A DNA stretch of 6,651 nucleotides, from assembly GCA_900754445.1 (NCBI GenBank), contig CAAECW010000103.1, positions 1 to 6,651 of the forward strand, written 5' to 3'. Origin of the DNA: an uncultured Collinsella sp. (GTDB lineage Bacteria; Actinomycetota; Coriobacteriia; Coriobacteriales; Coriobacteriaceae). Shown piece after piece: positions 1-5,705 of the stretch. The translations under genes were made by a program, and so were the position numbers. Position 1 is the first letter of the stretch. Each line of letters starts with the position of its first letter. The notes beneath the pieces were generated by a model that was given only the letters and a program-made list of their open reading frames with translations, was not told the DNA's origin and searched no databases.

Positions 1-24
1 AAGCGCGGTCTCAAGAAGGAGTAA
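1..24 (+). CDS. Possible 3' end of an upstream plus-strand gene
   Basis: Read in frame from base 1, this gives Lys-Arg-Gly-Leu-Lys-Lys-Glu followed by TAA at 22-24. A short basic tail of this kind is a common protein C-terminus, and codon choice (AAG, CGC, CTC, GAG) matches the GC-rich usage of the other genes here. If real, the gene would converge on the permease gene that ends at 245. Only seven codons are visible, so no product can be named and chance is a real alternative. Confidence 0.35.
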   Translation, partial: KRGLKKE

Positions 25-74
25 CATCGGGACTTGCAGCGACGGACCTCAGGACACTCTTACACCACGTCTGC

Positions 75-165
75 GCGCGCGACCGAAAAATATGACACCT
101 CTTTTGCAACAGTACTCATATTTGGCATTTTTTGCCCACAGGGTCCAAAACCATGCCCCAAAACA
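75..165. other. AT-rich intergenic stretch, no gene seen
   Basis: The gap between the possible gene end at 24 and the permease stop at 245 holds no convincing coding region. It starts with an alternating GCGCGCGC run near 74-81, then turns markedly AT-rich compared with the rest of the window, with several A and T runs and a small GGCA-TTTTT-TGCC inverted repeat around 124-136. The open minus-strand frame crossing it has no ribosome binding site and overlaps the end of the permease gene in another frame. It could be a 3' intergenic region or a copy of a dispersed intergenic repeat; the second idea cannot be tested from one copy. Confidence 0.25.
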
Positions 166-197
166 CAAAAAGGAGGGGCCTCGTAAGGCCCCTCCTT
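162..197 (-). terminator. Strong intrinsic terminator after the permease gene
   Basis: A perfect 11-bp stem pairs 170-180 (AAGGAGGGGCC) with 187-197 (GGCCCCTCCTT) around the 6-nt loop TCGTAA. Read on the minus strand the stem is followed by TTTTT and then GTGTTTTGG, which is the U-tract of a Rho-independent terminator. On the plus strand the stem is followed by AGGAAAGGG, so it should work in the minus direction only. It lies about 48 nt past the permease stop codon and would end transcripts from that gene. Confidence 0.92.
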
Positions 198-244
198 AGG
201 AAAGGGAATCGATTTATTCCACAGCCGTAGATTAATCCTAGCCG

Positions 245-1708
245 CTACTCCATCATGTCGAGAACGGAGGGGCGAAGCTCGCTCTCGGCGGCCTCGGGAT
301 CGGTCTCGCGCAGGCGGTTGATGTAGCGGTTGTACCACATCACGGCAAGGCCCAGGAAGACAACCACGCCGCCAACGTTGTAGACCAGCGTCAGCCACAG
401 CGGCTGATCGAGCGGAATGGTGCCGCAGATAAGCACGAAGCAGAAGACCACAAGCAGGAATGCAGCAATGACCAGGCCAAAGGCACGCGAGCCCATGCGG
501 AAGCCACGGGGAGCAGCGTCGAAGTTCTTGCGCAGCATAAAGTAGGCAAGCAGGATCAGCAGCGGCGGGAGCAGAGCGGTGGCAGCCGTCATGTTGGTGA
601 CGATCATGAGCAGGTCGTCGAGGTTACCGGAGCCCAGGGCCGGGATGATCAGGATGGGGACGACGATGGCGAACTGCAGCCAGGCAGCGCGGGCAGGAAT
701 GCCGTGCTCGTTGAGCTCGACGATCTTGCTACCAAAGACGCCCTTGGGGATCTCGGTGAAGAAGACCTTGATGGGAGCGGAGGTCCACATCATGAGGGAA
801 CCCAGCGTAGCGGCGAGAAGGATCAAGCCGATGACACGCGTGGACACTTCCATAGGAATGCCAAAGTGGGCAAAGACAGCGCCGAACACGTCGAAGATGC
901 CGGTGGAGATGGCAACGCCGCCCTCGGGGATGAACAGGTTGACCAGCAGCGAAGCGCCTGCATACAGAAGGCCGATGGTCAGGCCGGCGATAACGACGGT
1001 GCGCACGAAGGCCTTGACGCCACCCTTAAGGTCGTTAAGGAACACGCCGACAGACTCAGCGCCGCCAACGCCCTGGATGATCCAGGCAAGCGTACCGAAG
1101 AAGCCCCACATAGTGGCGAAGTTGCTCATGTCGGGAGCCATGTTGGCGGGCGTGGGAGCCGTAGCGAACTCAACGCCGCCAAAGGCAGCAGCCAGGGACA
1201 GCAGGATGAACACGGCAGTCAGGCCGAGAGCCGCGGTCGAACCGAAGGAGGAAATAGAGCCGATCCACTTAGCGCCCTTGGTCGAAACCCACGTGGCAAT
1301 AGCAAAGACGACGATCTCAATAATGGTGATCCACAGCTGCGAAAGCTCAGCATTGGCACCAAAGAACACGTAGCTCGCGTAGATGATGACATTGGGCAGG
1401 ACGGACGCAAAGTAGAACAGGTTGACGAACCAGTAGCTAAACGCCGTCAGGAACGCCCAGCGGCCGCCCATCGAGGTCTTGACCCAGGCGTACACGCCCG
1501 ACTCGGAGTCCTTGTTAAGGCCGACGAACTCGGCAGTAACCAGGGTATAGGGGACAAAGTACAAAAGCGTGGCAAAAAAGAACGACGGCGCAGCTGCCAA
1601 GCCGATGGCCGCGTTGTTGTTGATGATGTTCTTGATACCGAACACGGCGGCGACCGTCATGCCCAGCAGAGCGAACGAACCAATCGTTCCTCGTTTTTCA
1701 GAGCTCAT
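245..1708 (-). CDS. APC-superfamily amino acid permease, YjeM-like
   Basis: This 487-residue integral membrane protein has about 12 hydrophobic segments, for example near residues 10-30, 40-62, 84-115, 125-142, 150-175, 235-258, 364-391, 408-430 and 437-459. Its pattern resembles E. coli YjeM and glutamate:GABA-antiporter-type APC carriers. Shared points are SGVYAWVKTSMGG (70-82) after TM2, GGAESVGVFLNDLK (215-228) in the TM6 region, and the SAPIKVFFTEIPKGVF loop (310-325). The usual APC TM1 signature is replaced by VFGIKNIINN (22-31). The family moves amino acids or related amines across the cytoplasmic membrane; the substrate cannot be read from the sequence. The ATG at 1706-1708 is chosen because GGGAGGG lies just before it; an in-frame TTG at 1718-1720 overlaps that site. 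It follows ebgC on the same strand after a 153-bp gap with a terminator-like hairpin, so co-transcription with ebgAC is uncertain. No CAACCGGTTG operator precedes it. Confidence 0.9.
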   Translation of the reverse strand: MSSEKRGTIGSFALLGMTVAAVFGIKNIINNNAAIGLAAAPSFFFATLLYFVPYTLVTAEFVGLNKDSESGVYAWVKTSMGGRWAFLTAFSYWFVNLFYFASVLPNVIIYASYVFFGANAELSQLWITIIEIVVFAIATWVSTKGAKWIGSISSFGSTAALGLTAVFILLSLAAAFGGVEFATAPTPANMAPDMSNFATMWGFFGTLAWIIQGVGGAESVGVFLNDLKGGVKAFVRTVVIAGLTIGLLYAGASLLVNLFIPEGGVAISTGIFDVFGAVFAHFGIPMEVSTRVIGLILLAATLGSLMMWTSAPIKVFFTEIPKGVFGSKIVELNEHGIPARAAWLQFAIVVPILIIPALGSGNLDDLLMIVTNMTAATALLPPLLILLAYFMLRKNFDAAPRGFRMGSRAFGLVIAAFLLVVFCFVLICGTIPLDQPLWLTLVYNVGGVVVFLGLAVMWYNRYINRLRETDPEAAESELRPSVLDMME

Positions 1709-1711
1709 AAG

Positions 1712-1718
1712 CCCTCCC
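1712..1718 (-). promoter_or_regulatory. Ribosome binding site that sets the permease start
   Basis: On the minus strand GGGAGGG is followed by CTT and the ATG at 1706-1708. Spacing is short (about 4 nt from the GGAGG core), but no other Shine-Dalgarno sequence serves the in-frame TTG at 1718-1720, which would itself overlap this site. This supports the 487-residue protein over a form four residues longer. Confidence 0.75.
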
Positions 1719-1740
1719 AATCATCTGTTAAATGTCATCT

Positions 1741-1775
1741 AAAACCGTCCGAGCTGCAAGTGCAAACACGGACGG
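1741..1775 (-). terminator. Terminator-like hairpin between ebgC and the permease gene
   Basis: On the minus strand CCGTCCG (1775-1769) pairs perfectly with CGGACGG (1751-1745) across a 17-nt loop and is followed directly by TTTTA. The loop contains two TGCA words that could extend the fold. It lies about 90 nt past the ebgC stop and about 33 nt before the permease ATG. It may terminate the ebgAC transcript, or act as a leader attenuator for read-through into the permease gene. Four U residues and a long loop make it weaker than the terminator at 162-197. Confidence 0.45.
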
Positions 1776-1843
1776 CGCACCTGCTAAGGGGAATGGGGAA
1801 AAGGGAGTCAACAAAGCCATCCCCCTTAACGGCGCGAAGCAAA

Positions 1844-1857
1844 CGTCCAGGCGGACG
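1844..1857 (-). terminator. Weak hairpin just after ebgC stop
   Basis: On the minus strand CGTCC-GCCT-GGACG forms a 5-bp stem with a 4-nt loop, 4 nt past the ebgC TAG stop, and is followed by TTTGCTT. The stem is short and the T-run is only three bases, so this is at most a weak pause or 3'-end-protecting structure. Confidence 0.25.
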
Positions 1858-1861
1858 AATA

Positions 1862-2317
1862 CTACTTGTTGGGGAAGGAATAACCTTCGACTGTCACGTG
1901 CAGTACCACGACGCGGGGATCCGCGGCATCGGCCACGACACGGTAGGCCTCGTCAATTTCGACGACGGCAACGCCGCCGGCGGGAATCGTCACGGTCTCC
2001 CCCGTACCCTCAAAGCGCTCGCGATCATCGATATCGCTGTAGGCGCGCGTACAGGTAAGATCGGCCTTGGAAGCCACCTCAACGGTCAGATTGCCGTCGA
2101 GCGGGGCGAGCACGGCATGGTAGCGACGATGACCGACCAGATCGGCAGTAGCCGCCTCGTGGGCGTTCACCCACCAGTACACCAGCGAGTCGCCGATGGA
2201 GTACGCCACATCGTGCTGCAGGTCGGCAACGCCATCGAGCGCCTGACCGGTGCGCATCCACTTCTTGACGGACTTCATCTGGGCGTCGAAATCGGCACGC
2301 GAGTTAAAGATATGCAT
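1862..2317 (-). CDS. ebgC: Ebg beta-galactosidase small subunit EbgC
   Basis: This 151-residue cytoplasmic protein matches E. coli EbgC (about 149 residues) along its full length and belongs to the YhcH/YjgK/YiaL (DUF386) beta-barrel family. Matching blocks, compared from memory of the E. coli protein, are VKKWMR (17-22), VAYSIGDSLVY (37-47), GHRRYH (62-67), ETV (107-109), IDEAYRVV (121-128) and the VT-containing C-terminal strand that ends in NK. In E. coli EbgC binds EbgA in a hetero-octamer and is needed for full beta-galactosidase activity. The gene starts 3 nt after the ebgA stop. Its Shine-Dalgarno AAGGAGG lies inside the last ebgA codons, so the two are probably translationally coupled. 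EAYR replaces the histidine found at this place in many family members, as in E. coli EbgC. The stop is TAG at 1862-1864. No signal peptide is seen. Confidence 0.94.
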   Translation of the reverse strand: MHIFNSRADFDAQMKSVKKWMRTGQALDGVADLQHDVAYSIGDSLVYWWVNAHEAATADLVGHRRYHAVLAPLDGNLTVEVASKADLTCTRAYSDIDDRERFEGTGETVTIPAGGVAVVEIDEAYRVVADAADPRVVVLHVTVEGYSFPNK

Positions 2318-2320
2318 GAC

Positions 2321-5300
2321 TTATGCCTCCTTAATGGGTGCCAGCGCCTGAGCCAGATCGGCAGACGTCAGCGGTCGCAGGGACACCTCAAAGCTGAAGC
2401 TCTCAAAACGGGTGCGATAGGAATCGAGCACCTCGGAACCCCAAGAGTTCGAGCCAAGGCCGAGCAACTGGTCGTTGATGTTGACCGTGACCGTGTCGCC
2501 CGGAACAAGGTCGTAGACATGCTTGGCGTTATCGATAGCCTCGCAGCTATAGGGCCATGCCGAGAACGAGAACGGGTTGGAGGCGGCGTCAGCCGGACGG
2601 GTCACCAGCACGCCGTCGCCATGGCTAGAGCGCAGGGCAACCCAGCGGGTACCCTCGCGGTTGGCGCAGTCCTGAGGCATAACGTAGGGCGTGAACATAT
2701 CGTCGACCGTAGTGCGGTAATGACCAACCGGGTTGGCGCGCAGTGAGTCCGGATAGTTCTCGCCCGGACCGTGGCCATACCACTCGACGGCACGATCGCA
2801 ACCGGGGACCTCGAAGGAGATGCCGATGCGCGGGATGATATCCGAGTAATCGCCGTAGGGCTCGCCGGAAACCTTGAGGTCGACGCGACCGCTCGGAAGC
2901 ACGGTGTAGACGAGCTCGACGCGCATGCCGAACGCGCGGACGGGAGGAGCGATACGCTGGTTCACGGTAACGACGACCGCGTTGCCGTCCTGCTTCCAAG
3001 AAACCTTGCGGGTGGACGTCTGCATCACATCGATGAAGTTGTCCTTCCACAGGGAGTCGTACTCCTGGGCGTGGTTATCGACGAGCGGATGCCAAAAACC
3101 AACCTGTGGACCAGAGGCCATGACGTCGCGGCCGGATGCCTTCCACTCGCTCACGGTACCGTTGACTTTGCTGAAGGCCAGCTCGCCATTGAGGGAGTGA
3201 ATGCGGATCTCCTGCTCGGTCTCCTCGACCGTAAGCTCAGGACGAGCGGGGGCGGCGATGGCCGGCGCCGGATGGTTGGCGATGGCAAACTGGCTAGCAC
3301 CCAACTGGAACATCGGCTCGCACCAGACGTGAGCGGCCATGGTGTAGGCGTGCACGGTCAGCAGGGTCTCCCCCACTGCGGCCTCGCGAATCACCAGCGG
3401 CAGCTGGACGGACTCGCCGGGGGCAACCGCACCGGGCATGAGCGTCTTGCGGCACACAACGTCGCCGTCCACCAGGGTCTCCGCCGACAGGCAAACATCC
3501 TCGAGGGTGGTAAACCAACGCTTGTTGGTGACAGTCAGCTCGCCCGCCTCGGCGTCATAAGCCATGCGAACCGGGCAGATGACCTGACCATACTCAGTGA
3601 GGCCCGGGCTCGGCTGCTGCCAGGGGAACACCATGCCATCGATGCAGAAGTTGCTGTTGTTGGGGTAATCGCCGTTGTCGCCACCGTACATATCGTAGGC
3701 AACGCCGTCCTCGGTCACAGCAGCCAAACCGTGGTCGCACCATTCCCAGATAAACTGGCCTTGGATGCAATCCCAGCGATCGAAGACCTCCTGGTACTCG
3801 GACAGGCCTCCGGGGCCATTGCCCATGGAGTGACCGTACTCGCAGTTGATGCGCGGCTTGGGGAACGGATGCTCACCAAAGTCGTTCATCTGCGACACAC
3901 GGGAGTACATCGTGGAAATGACATCGACGGTATCGGCGTTGCGGTCCTCCTCGTAATGGACCGGGCGACCATCGAGCTCGTGAGCCTTGGCGTACATCGC
4001 GCGGATGTTGCAGCCATAGCCGCTCTCGTTGCCCATCGACCACATAATGATGCAGGCGTGATTGCGCTCCTGCATCACCAGGCGCTCGATGCGGTCGACG
4101 TAGGCCGGCTCCCATGCCGGGTCGTCGGTGACCAGGGCGATGTTGCCGATATTCTCGAAGCCGTGGCTCTCCATATCGGTCTCGGCGACCAGCATGATGC
4201 CGTACTCGTCGCACAGCTCGTAGAAGCGCGGGTCGTTGGCGTAGTGGGACGTGCGCACCGCGTTGATGTTGTGCTGCTTCATGAGCTCCAGGTCGCGGTG
4301 CATGCGATCGAGACCCACGGCGCGGCCCTTGTGATCGTCGTGATCGTGGCGGTTGACGCCATGCATCTTAAAGTAAGTGCCGTTGAGGTAGATATGATTG
4401 CCCTCGACCGTCACCTCGGCAAGACCCTGGCGATGCGGGACGTACTCGCTCACCTTGTCGCCGTCGTAGACCTCAAACGTAAGGTCATAGAGGAAGGGGT
4501 CCTCGGGGTTCCAGAAGTGGGCATCGACAACGCTGCACTCGGCATGGCCGTCGACGCACTCGCCCGTAGCGACCACATTCTTGCCATCGCTGAGCGTAAA
4601 CACGACGCGGGAAGCGCCCTCGGCCACCGTATCGAGCGTAATCAGAGCGGCATCGCCCTCGCGGTGCGTGCGGAACCTAAAGTCGACCAGGTGTGCGGCG
4701 GGACGCTGCATAAGGTACACATCGCGGAAGATGCCCGAGGCCCACCACATGTCTTGATCCTCGATATAGCTACCATCGCTGTACTGCAGAACCTTGACCG
4801 CAAACAGGTTGTCGCCCTCGACAAGCGCGTCGGTCACGTCGAACTCGGCAGACAGGCGCGAGCCCTTGGTCATGCCGATAAACTTGCCGTTGACGTACAG
4901 CTCGCCATAGCTCTCGATGCCGTCAAAGCGAATGATCTCGCGAGCGCCGGCAGGCACGGCGGGAAGATTGACGATGCGCTGGTACACGCCCGTGGGATCG
5001 TCAGAGGGAACGAACGGCTGATCCACCGGGAACGGGAAACCCTCGTCGGTGTAGGCAAGGTTGCCATAGCCGTCTACCTGCCACAGGTGCGGAACCTCCA
5101 CGTGATCCCACTCGGGCTCGTACGTGGAAAGCTCCTCGTTAGAGACGGCAGCAGGCCCCTCAAAGAGGCGGAACTGCCACGAGCCGGACAGCTGGACAAA
5201 CCCGCGCGACAGCTCGCGGCTGTGCGTAGCGGCGAGATCGGCGGTCTCGTAACCCATAAAGTACGCATGGGGTGCCAGGCGGTTCCTGTGGGTGAGCGCT

Positions 5301-5329
5301 TGGTTTTCCCAATCGTTAATGGCGTCCAT
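2321..5329 (-). CDS. ebgA: GH2 beta-galactosidase large subunit EbgA
   Basis: This 1002-residue glycoside hydrolase family 2 enzyme hydrolyses terminal beta-D-galactosides in the cytoplasm. It is far closer to E. coli EbgA (about 1030 residues) than to LacZ, with near-identical blocks such as NRLAP (16-20), YTDEGFPFP (93-101), DQDMWW (191-196), KGRAVGLDR (334-342) and LGLGSNSWGSEVLDS (956-970). Domains in order are an N-terminal jelly-roll (about 20-210), an Ig-like domain (215-305), a TIM barrel (310-590), a second Ig-like domain (590-690) and a C-terminal beta-sandwich (705-985). The acid/base is E435 in GNESG and the nucleophile E497 in NCEYGHSMGN. E387 and H389 (ESHG) with E435 match the LacZ magnesium site; H328 and H362 match its substrate-binding histidines. 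The start has AAGGAG at 5337-5342, 7 nt upstream. D95 and W963 keep the unevolved Ebg state. It heads the ebgAC operon under the operators at 5361-5469. No signal peptide is seen. Compared with E. coli EbgA it lacks the C-terminal extension. Confidence 0.96.
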   Translation of the reverse strand: MDAINDWENQALTHRNRLAPHAYFMGYETADLAATHSRELSRGFVQLSGSWQFRLFEGPAAVSNEELSTYEPEWDHVEVPHLWQVDGYGNLAYTDEGFPFPVDQPFVPSDDPTGVYQRIVNLPAVPAGAREIIRFDGIESYGELYVNGKFIGMTKGSRLSAEFDVTDALVEGDNLFAVKVLQYSDGSYIEDQDMWWASGIFRDVYLMQRPAAHLVDFRFRTHREGDAALITLDTVAEGASRVVFTLSDGKNVVATGECVDGHAECSVVDAHFWNPEDPFLYDLTFEVYDGDKVSEYVPHRQGLAEVTVEGNHIYLNGTYFKMHGVNRHDHDDHKGRAVGLDRMHRDLELMKQHNINAVRTSHYANDPRFYELCDEYGIMLVAETDMESHGFENIGNIALVTDDPAWEPAYVDRIERLVMQERNHACIIMWSMGNESGYGCNIRAMYAKAHELDGRPVHYEEDRNADTVDVISTMYSRVSQMNDFGEHPFPKPRINCEYGHSMGNGPGGLSEYQEVFDRWDCIQGQFIWEWCDHGLAAVTEDGVAYDMYGGDNGDYPNNSNFCIDGMVFPWQQPSPGLTEYGQVICPVRMAYDAEAGELTVTNKRWFTTLEDVCLSAETLVDGDVVCRKTLMPGAVAPGESVQLPLVIREAAVGETLLTVHAYTMAAHVWCEPMFQLGASQFAIANHPAPAIAAPARPELTVEETEQEIRIHSLNGELAFSKVNGTVSEWKASGRDVMASGPQVGFWHPLVDNHAQEYDSLWKDNFIDVMQTSTRKVSWKQDGNAVVVTVNQRIAPPVRAFGMRVELVYTVLPSGRVDLKVSGEPYGDYSDIIPRIGISFEVPGCDRAVEWYGHGPGENYPDSLRANPVGHYRTTVDDMFTPYVMPQDCANREGTRWVALRSSHGDGVLVTRPADAASNPFSFSAWPYSCEAIDNAKHVYDLVPGDTVTVNINDQLLGLGSNSWGSEVLDSYRTRFESFSFEVSLRPLTSADLAQALAPIKEA
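2326..2332 (-). promoter_or_regulatory. ebgC ribosome binding site inside ebgA
   Basis: On the minus strand AAGGAGG lies in the last codons of ebgA, 8 nt before the ebgC ATG at 2315-2317. The ebgA TAA (2321-2323) falls between this site and the ebgC start. Ribosomes finishing ebgA are therefore placed to start ebgC, which would help keep the two subunits in ratio. Confidence 0.85.
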
Positions 5330-5360
5330 GGTGATGCTCCTTCGTCATCGTAGTGATTCT

Positions 5361-5377
5361 TGTGCAACCGGTTGTCC
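5361..5377. promoter_or_regulatory. Operator site 1, over the predicted ebgA start point
   Basis: The 17-mer TGTGCAACCGGTTGTCC contains the perfect 10-bp palindrome CAACCGGTTG at 5365-5374 and is repeated exactly at 5403-5419. It has the central CG typical of LacI/GalR-family operators. It spans the predicted transcription start of ebgA (about 5373), where a bound repressor would block initiation. Confidence 0.85.
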
Positions 5378-5379
5378 TT

Positions 5380-5409
5380 ATCTTACGGGCGATGCAAAAA
5401 ACTGTGCAA
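5380..5409 (-). promoter_or_regulatory. Predicted ebgAC promoter
   Basis: On the minus strand TTGCAC (5409-5404) is followed after 18 bp by TAAGAT (5385-5380). These match the sigma-70-type -35 and -10 boxes at about four or five of six and four of six positions. Transcription would start near 5373, giving a 5' leader of about 44 nt with AAGGAG before the ATG. The -35 lies inside operator 2 and the -10 sits between operators 1 and 2, which supports the call more than the box match alone. Confidence 0.55.
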
Positions 5410-5419
5410 CCGGTTGTCC
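5403..5419. promoter_or_regulatory. Operator site 2, overlapping the predicted -35 box
   Basis: This is an exact second copy of the 17-mer at site 1, with the palindrome at 5407-5416. The centre-to-centre distance to site 1 is 42 bp, four turns of B-DNA, so both sites face the same side of the helix. The half-site nearest ebgA supplies the TTGCAC of the predicted promoter. Confidence 0.85.
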
Positions 5420-5449
5420 GCTGAACGGTCGATTTGGTCGGGTTAACGG

Positions 5450-5469
5450 TGCAACCGGTTGTACAACCG
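5450..5469. promoter_or_regulatory. Operator site 3, compound overlapping palindromes
   Basis: A third CAACCGGTTG lies at 5452-5461, 45 bp centre to centre from site 2. It overlaps a second perfect palindrome, CGGTTGTACAACCG (5456-5469), which shares the GGTTG arm but has TGTA as spacer between arms. The site therefore has three half-sites in the order CAACC, GGTTG, CAACC. It lies upstream of the predicted -35, where it could help DNA looping or cooperative binding. Confidence 0.75.
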
Positions 5470-5588
5470 CGACACTTATGTCACCCTGAGTATCGAAACT
5501 CAGCGCAAGACATCGTTCTTAAGCTCGTAGGCAACCGCCACGCCCGCTGATATCTCACCCATACGAGACGTATTCGATTGCGGCTTGG

Positions 5589-5644
5589 TTGCAAAACGAC
5601 ACCGGTCACCGGATATCATGAACGCTGTTCAGGCGCACTATAGT
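5589..5644 (+). promoter_or_regulatory. Candidate promoter region of the LacI-type regulator
   Basis: Two weak options are seen. TTGCAA (5589-5594) with TATCAT (5614-5619) has a long 19-bp spacer. TATAGT (5639-5644) is a good -10 but has no recognisable -35. Either would give a leader of roughly 55-80 nt before the ATG at 5706. Neither overlaps the three CAACCGGTTG sites. Confidence 0.25.
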
Positions 5645-5705
5645 AAGCTGTATCCGCACCAGCCCGTATCAGCGACAACATCGACCGCATTCTCCAGGAG
5701 ACGCC

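Larger units (their letters stand above)
5330..5705. promoter_or_regulatory. Divergent regulatory region between ebgA and the LacI-type gene
   Basis: This 376-bp gap has no credible gene. The ebgA-proximal third (5330-5470) holds the ebgA Shine-Dalgarno, a predicted minus-strand promoter and three copies of CAACCGGTTG. The middle (5471-5590) carries only small inverted repeats: CTGAGT/ACTCAG at 5486-5503 and ATACG/CGTAT at 5561-5573. It also holds two isolated operator half-sites, CAACCG at 5532-5537 and GGTTGC at 5587-5592. The regulator-proximal part (5590-5705) has CCGGT-C-ACCGG at 5602-5612, weak plus-strand -10 candidates and the AGGAG at 5696-5700. Operators are grouped near ebgA, so control of ebgA looks tighter than autoregulation. 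Confidence 0.8.

Noticed and set aside
60..398. Minus-strand open frame overlapping the permease 3' end
   Set aside because: It reads through the strong terminator and the end of the permease gene in another frame, and has no Shine-Dalgarno or recognisable domain.
579..1373. Plus-strand open frame antisense to the permease gene
   Set aside because: It lies fully inside the permease gene, has a low-complexity Met-, Pro-, Ala- and Thr-rich translation and has no ribosome binding site.
1709..1720. Four-residue longer permease start at a TTG codon (1718-1720)
   Set aside because: The TTG overlaps the GGGAGGG that serves the ATG at 1706-1708 and has no Shine-Dalgarno of its own.
1709..1861. Search for a regulator operator and a clear promoter upstream of the permease
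   Set aside because: No CAACCGGTTG or close variant is present. TTGACT (1811-1806 on the minus strand) looks like a -35 box but has no acceptable -10 at 16-19 bp.
704..2746. A long plus-strand open frame of about 680 codons across the permease, ebgC and the end of ebgA
   Set aside because: It runs antisense to three well-supported genes, crosses their boundaries, has no family resemblance or ribosome binding site, and has the composition expected from reading GC-rich genes on the opposite strand.
2321..5329. Calling the large hydrolase LacZ
   Set aside because: The N-terminus, YTDEGFPFP, LGLGSNSWGSEVLDS and the adjoining EbgC partner all match EbgA; LacZ has Asn where D95 lies and no small-subunit gene.
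2771..5353. A plus-strand open frame of about 860 codons antisense to ebgA
   Set aside because: It mirrors ebgA almost end to end. Its Val-, Ala-, His- and Asp-rich composition is typical of the reverse complement of a GC-rich gene with few stop codons. No domain was recognised.
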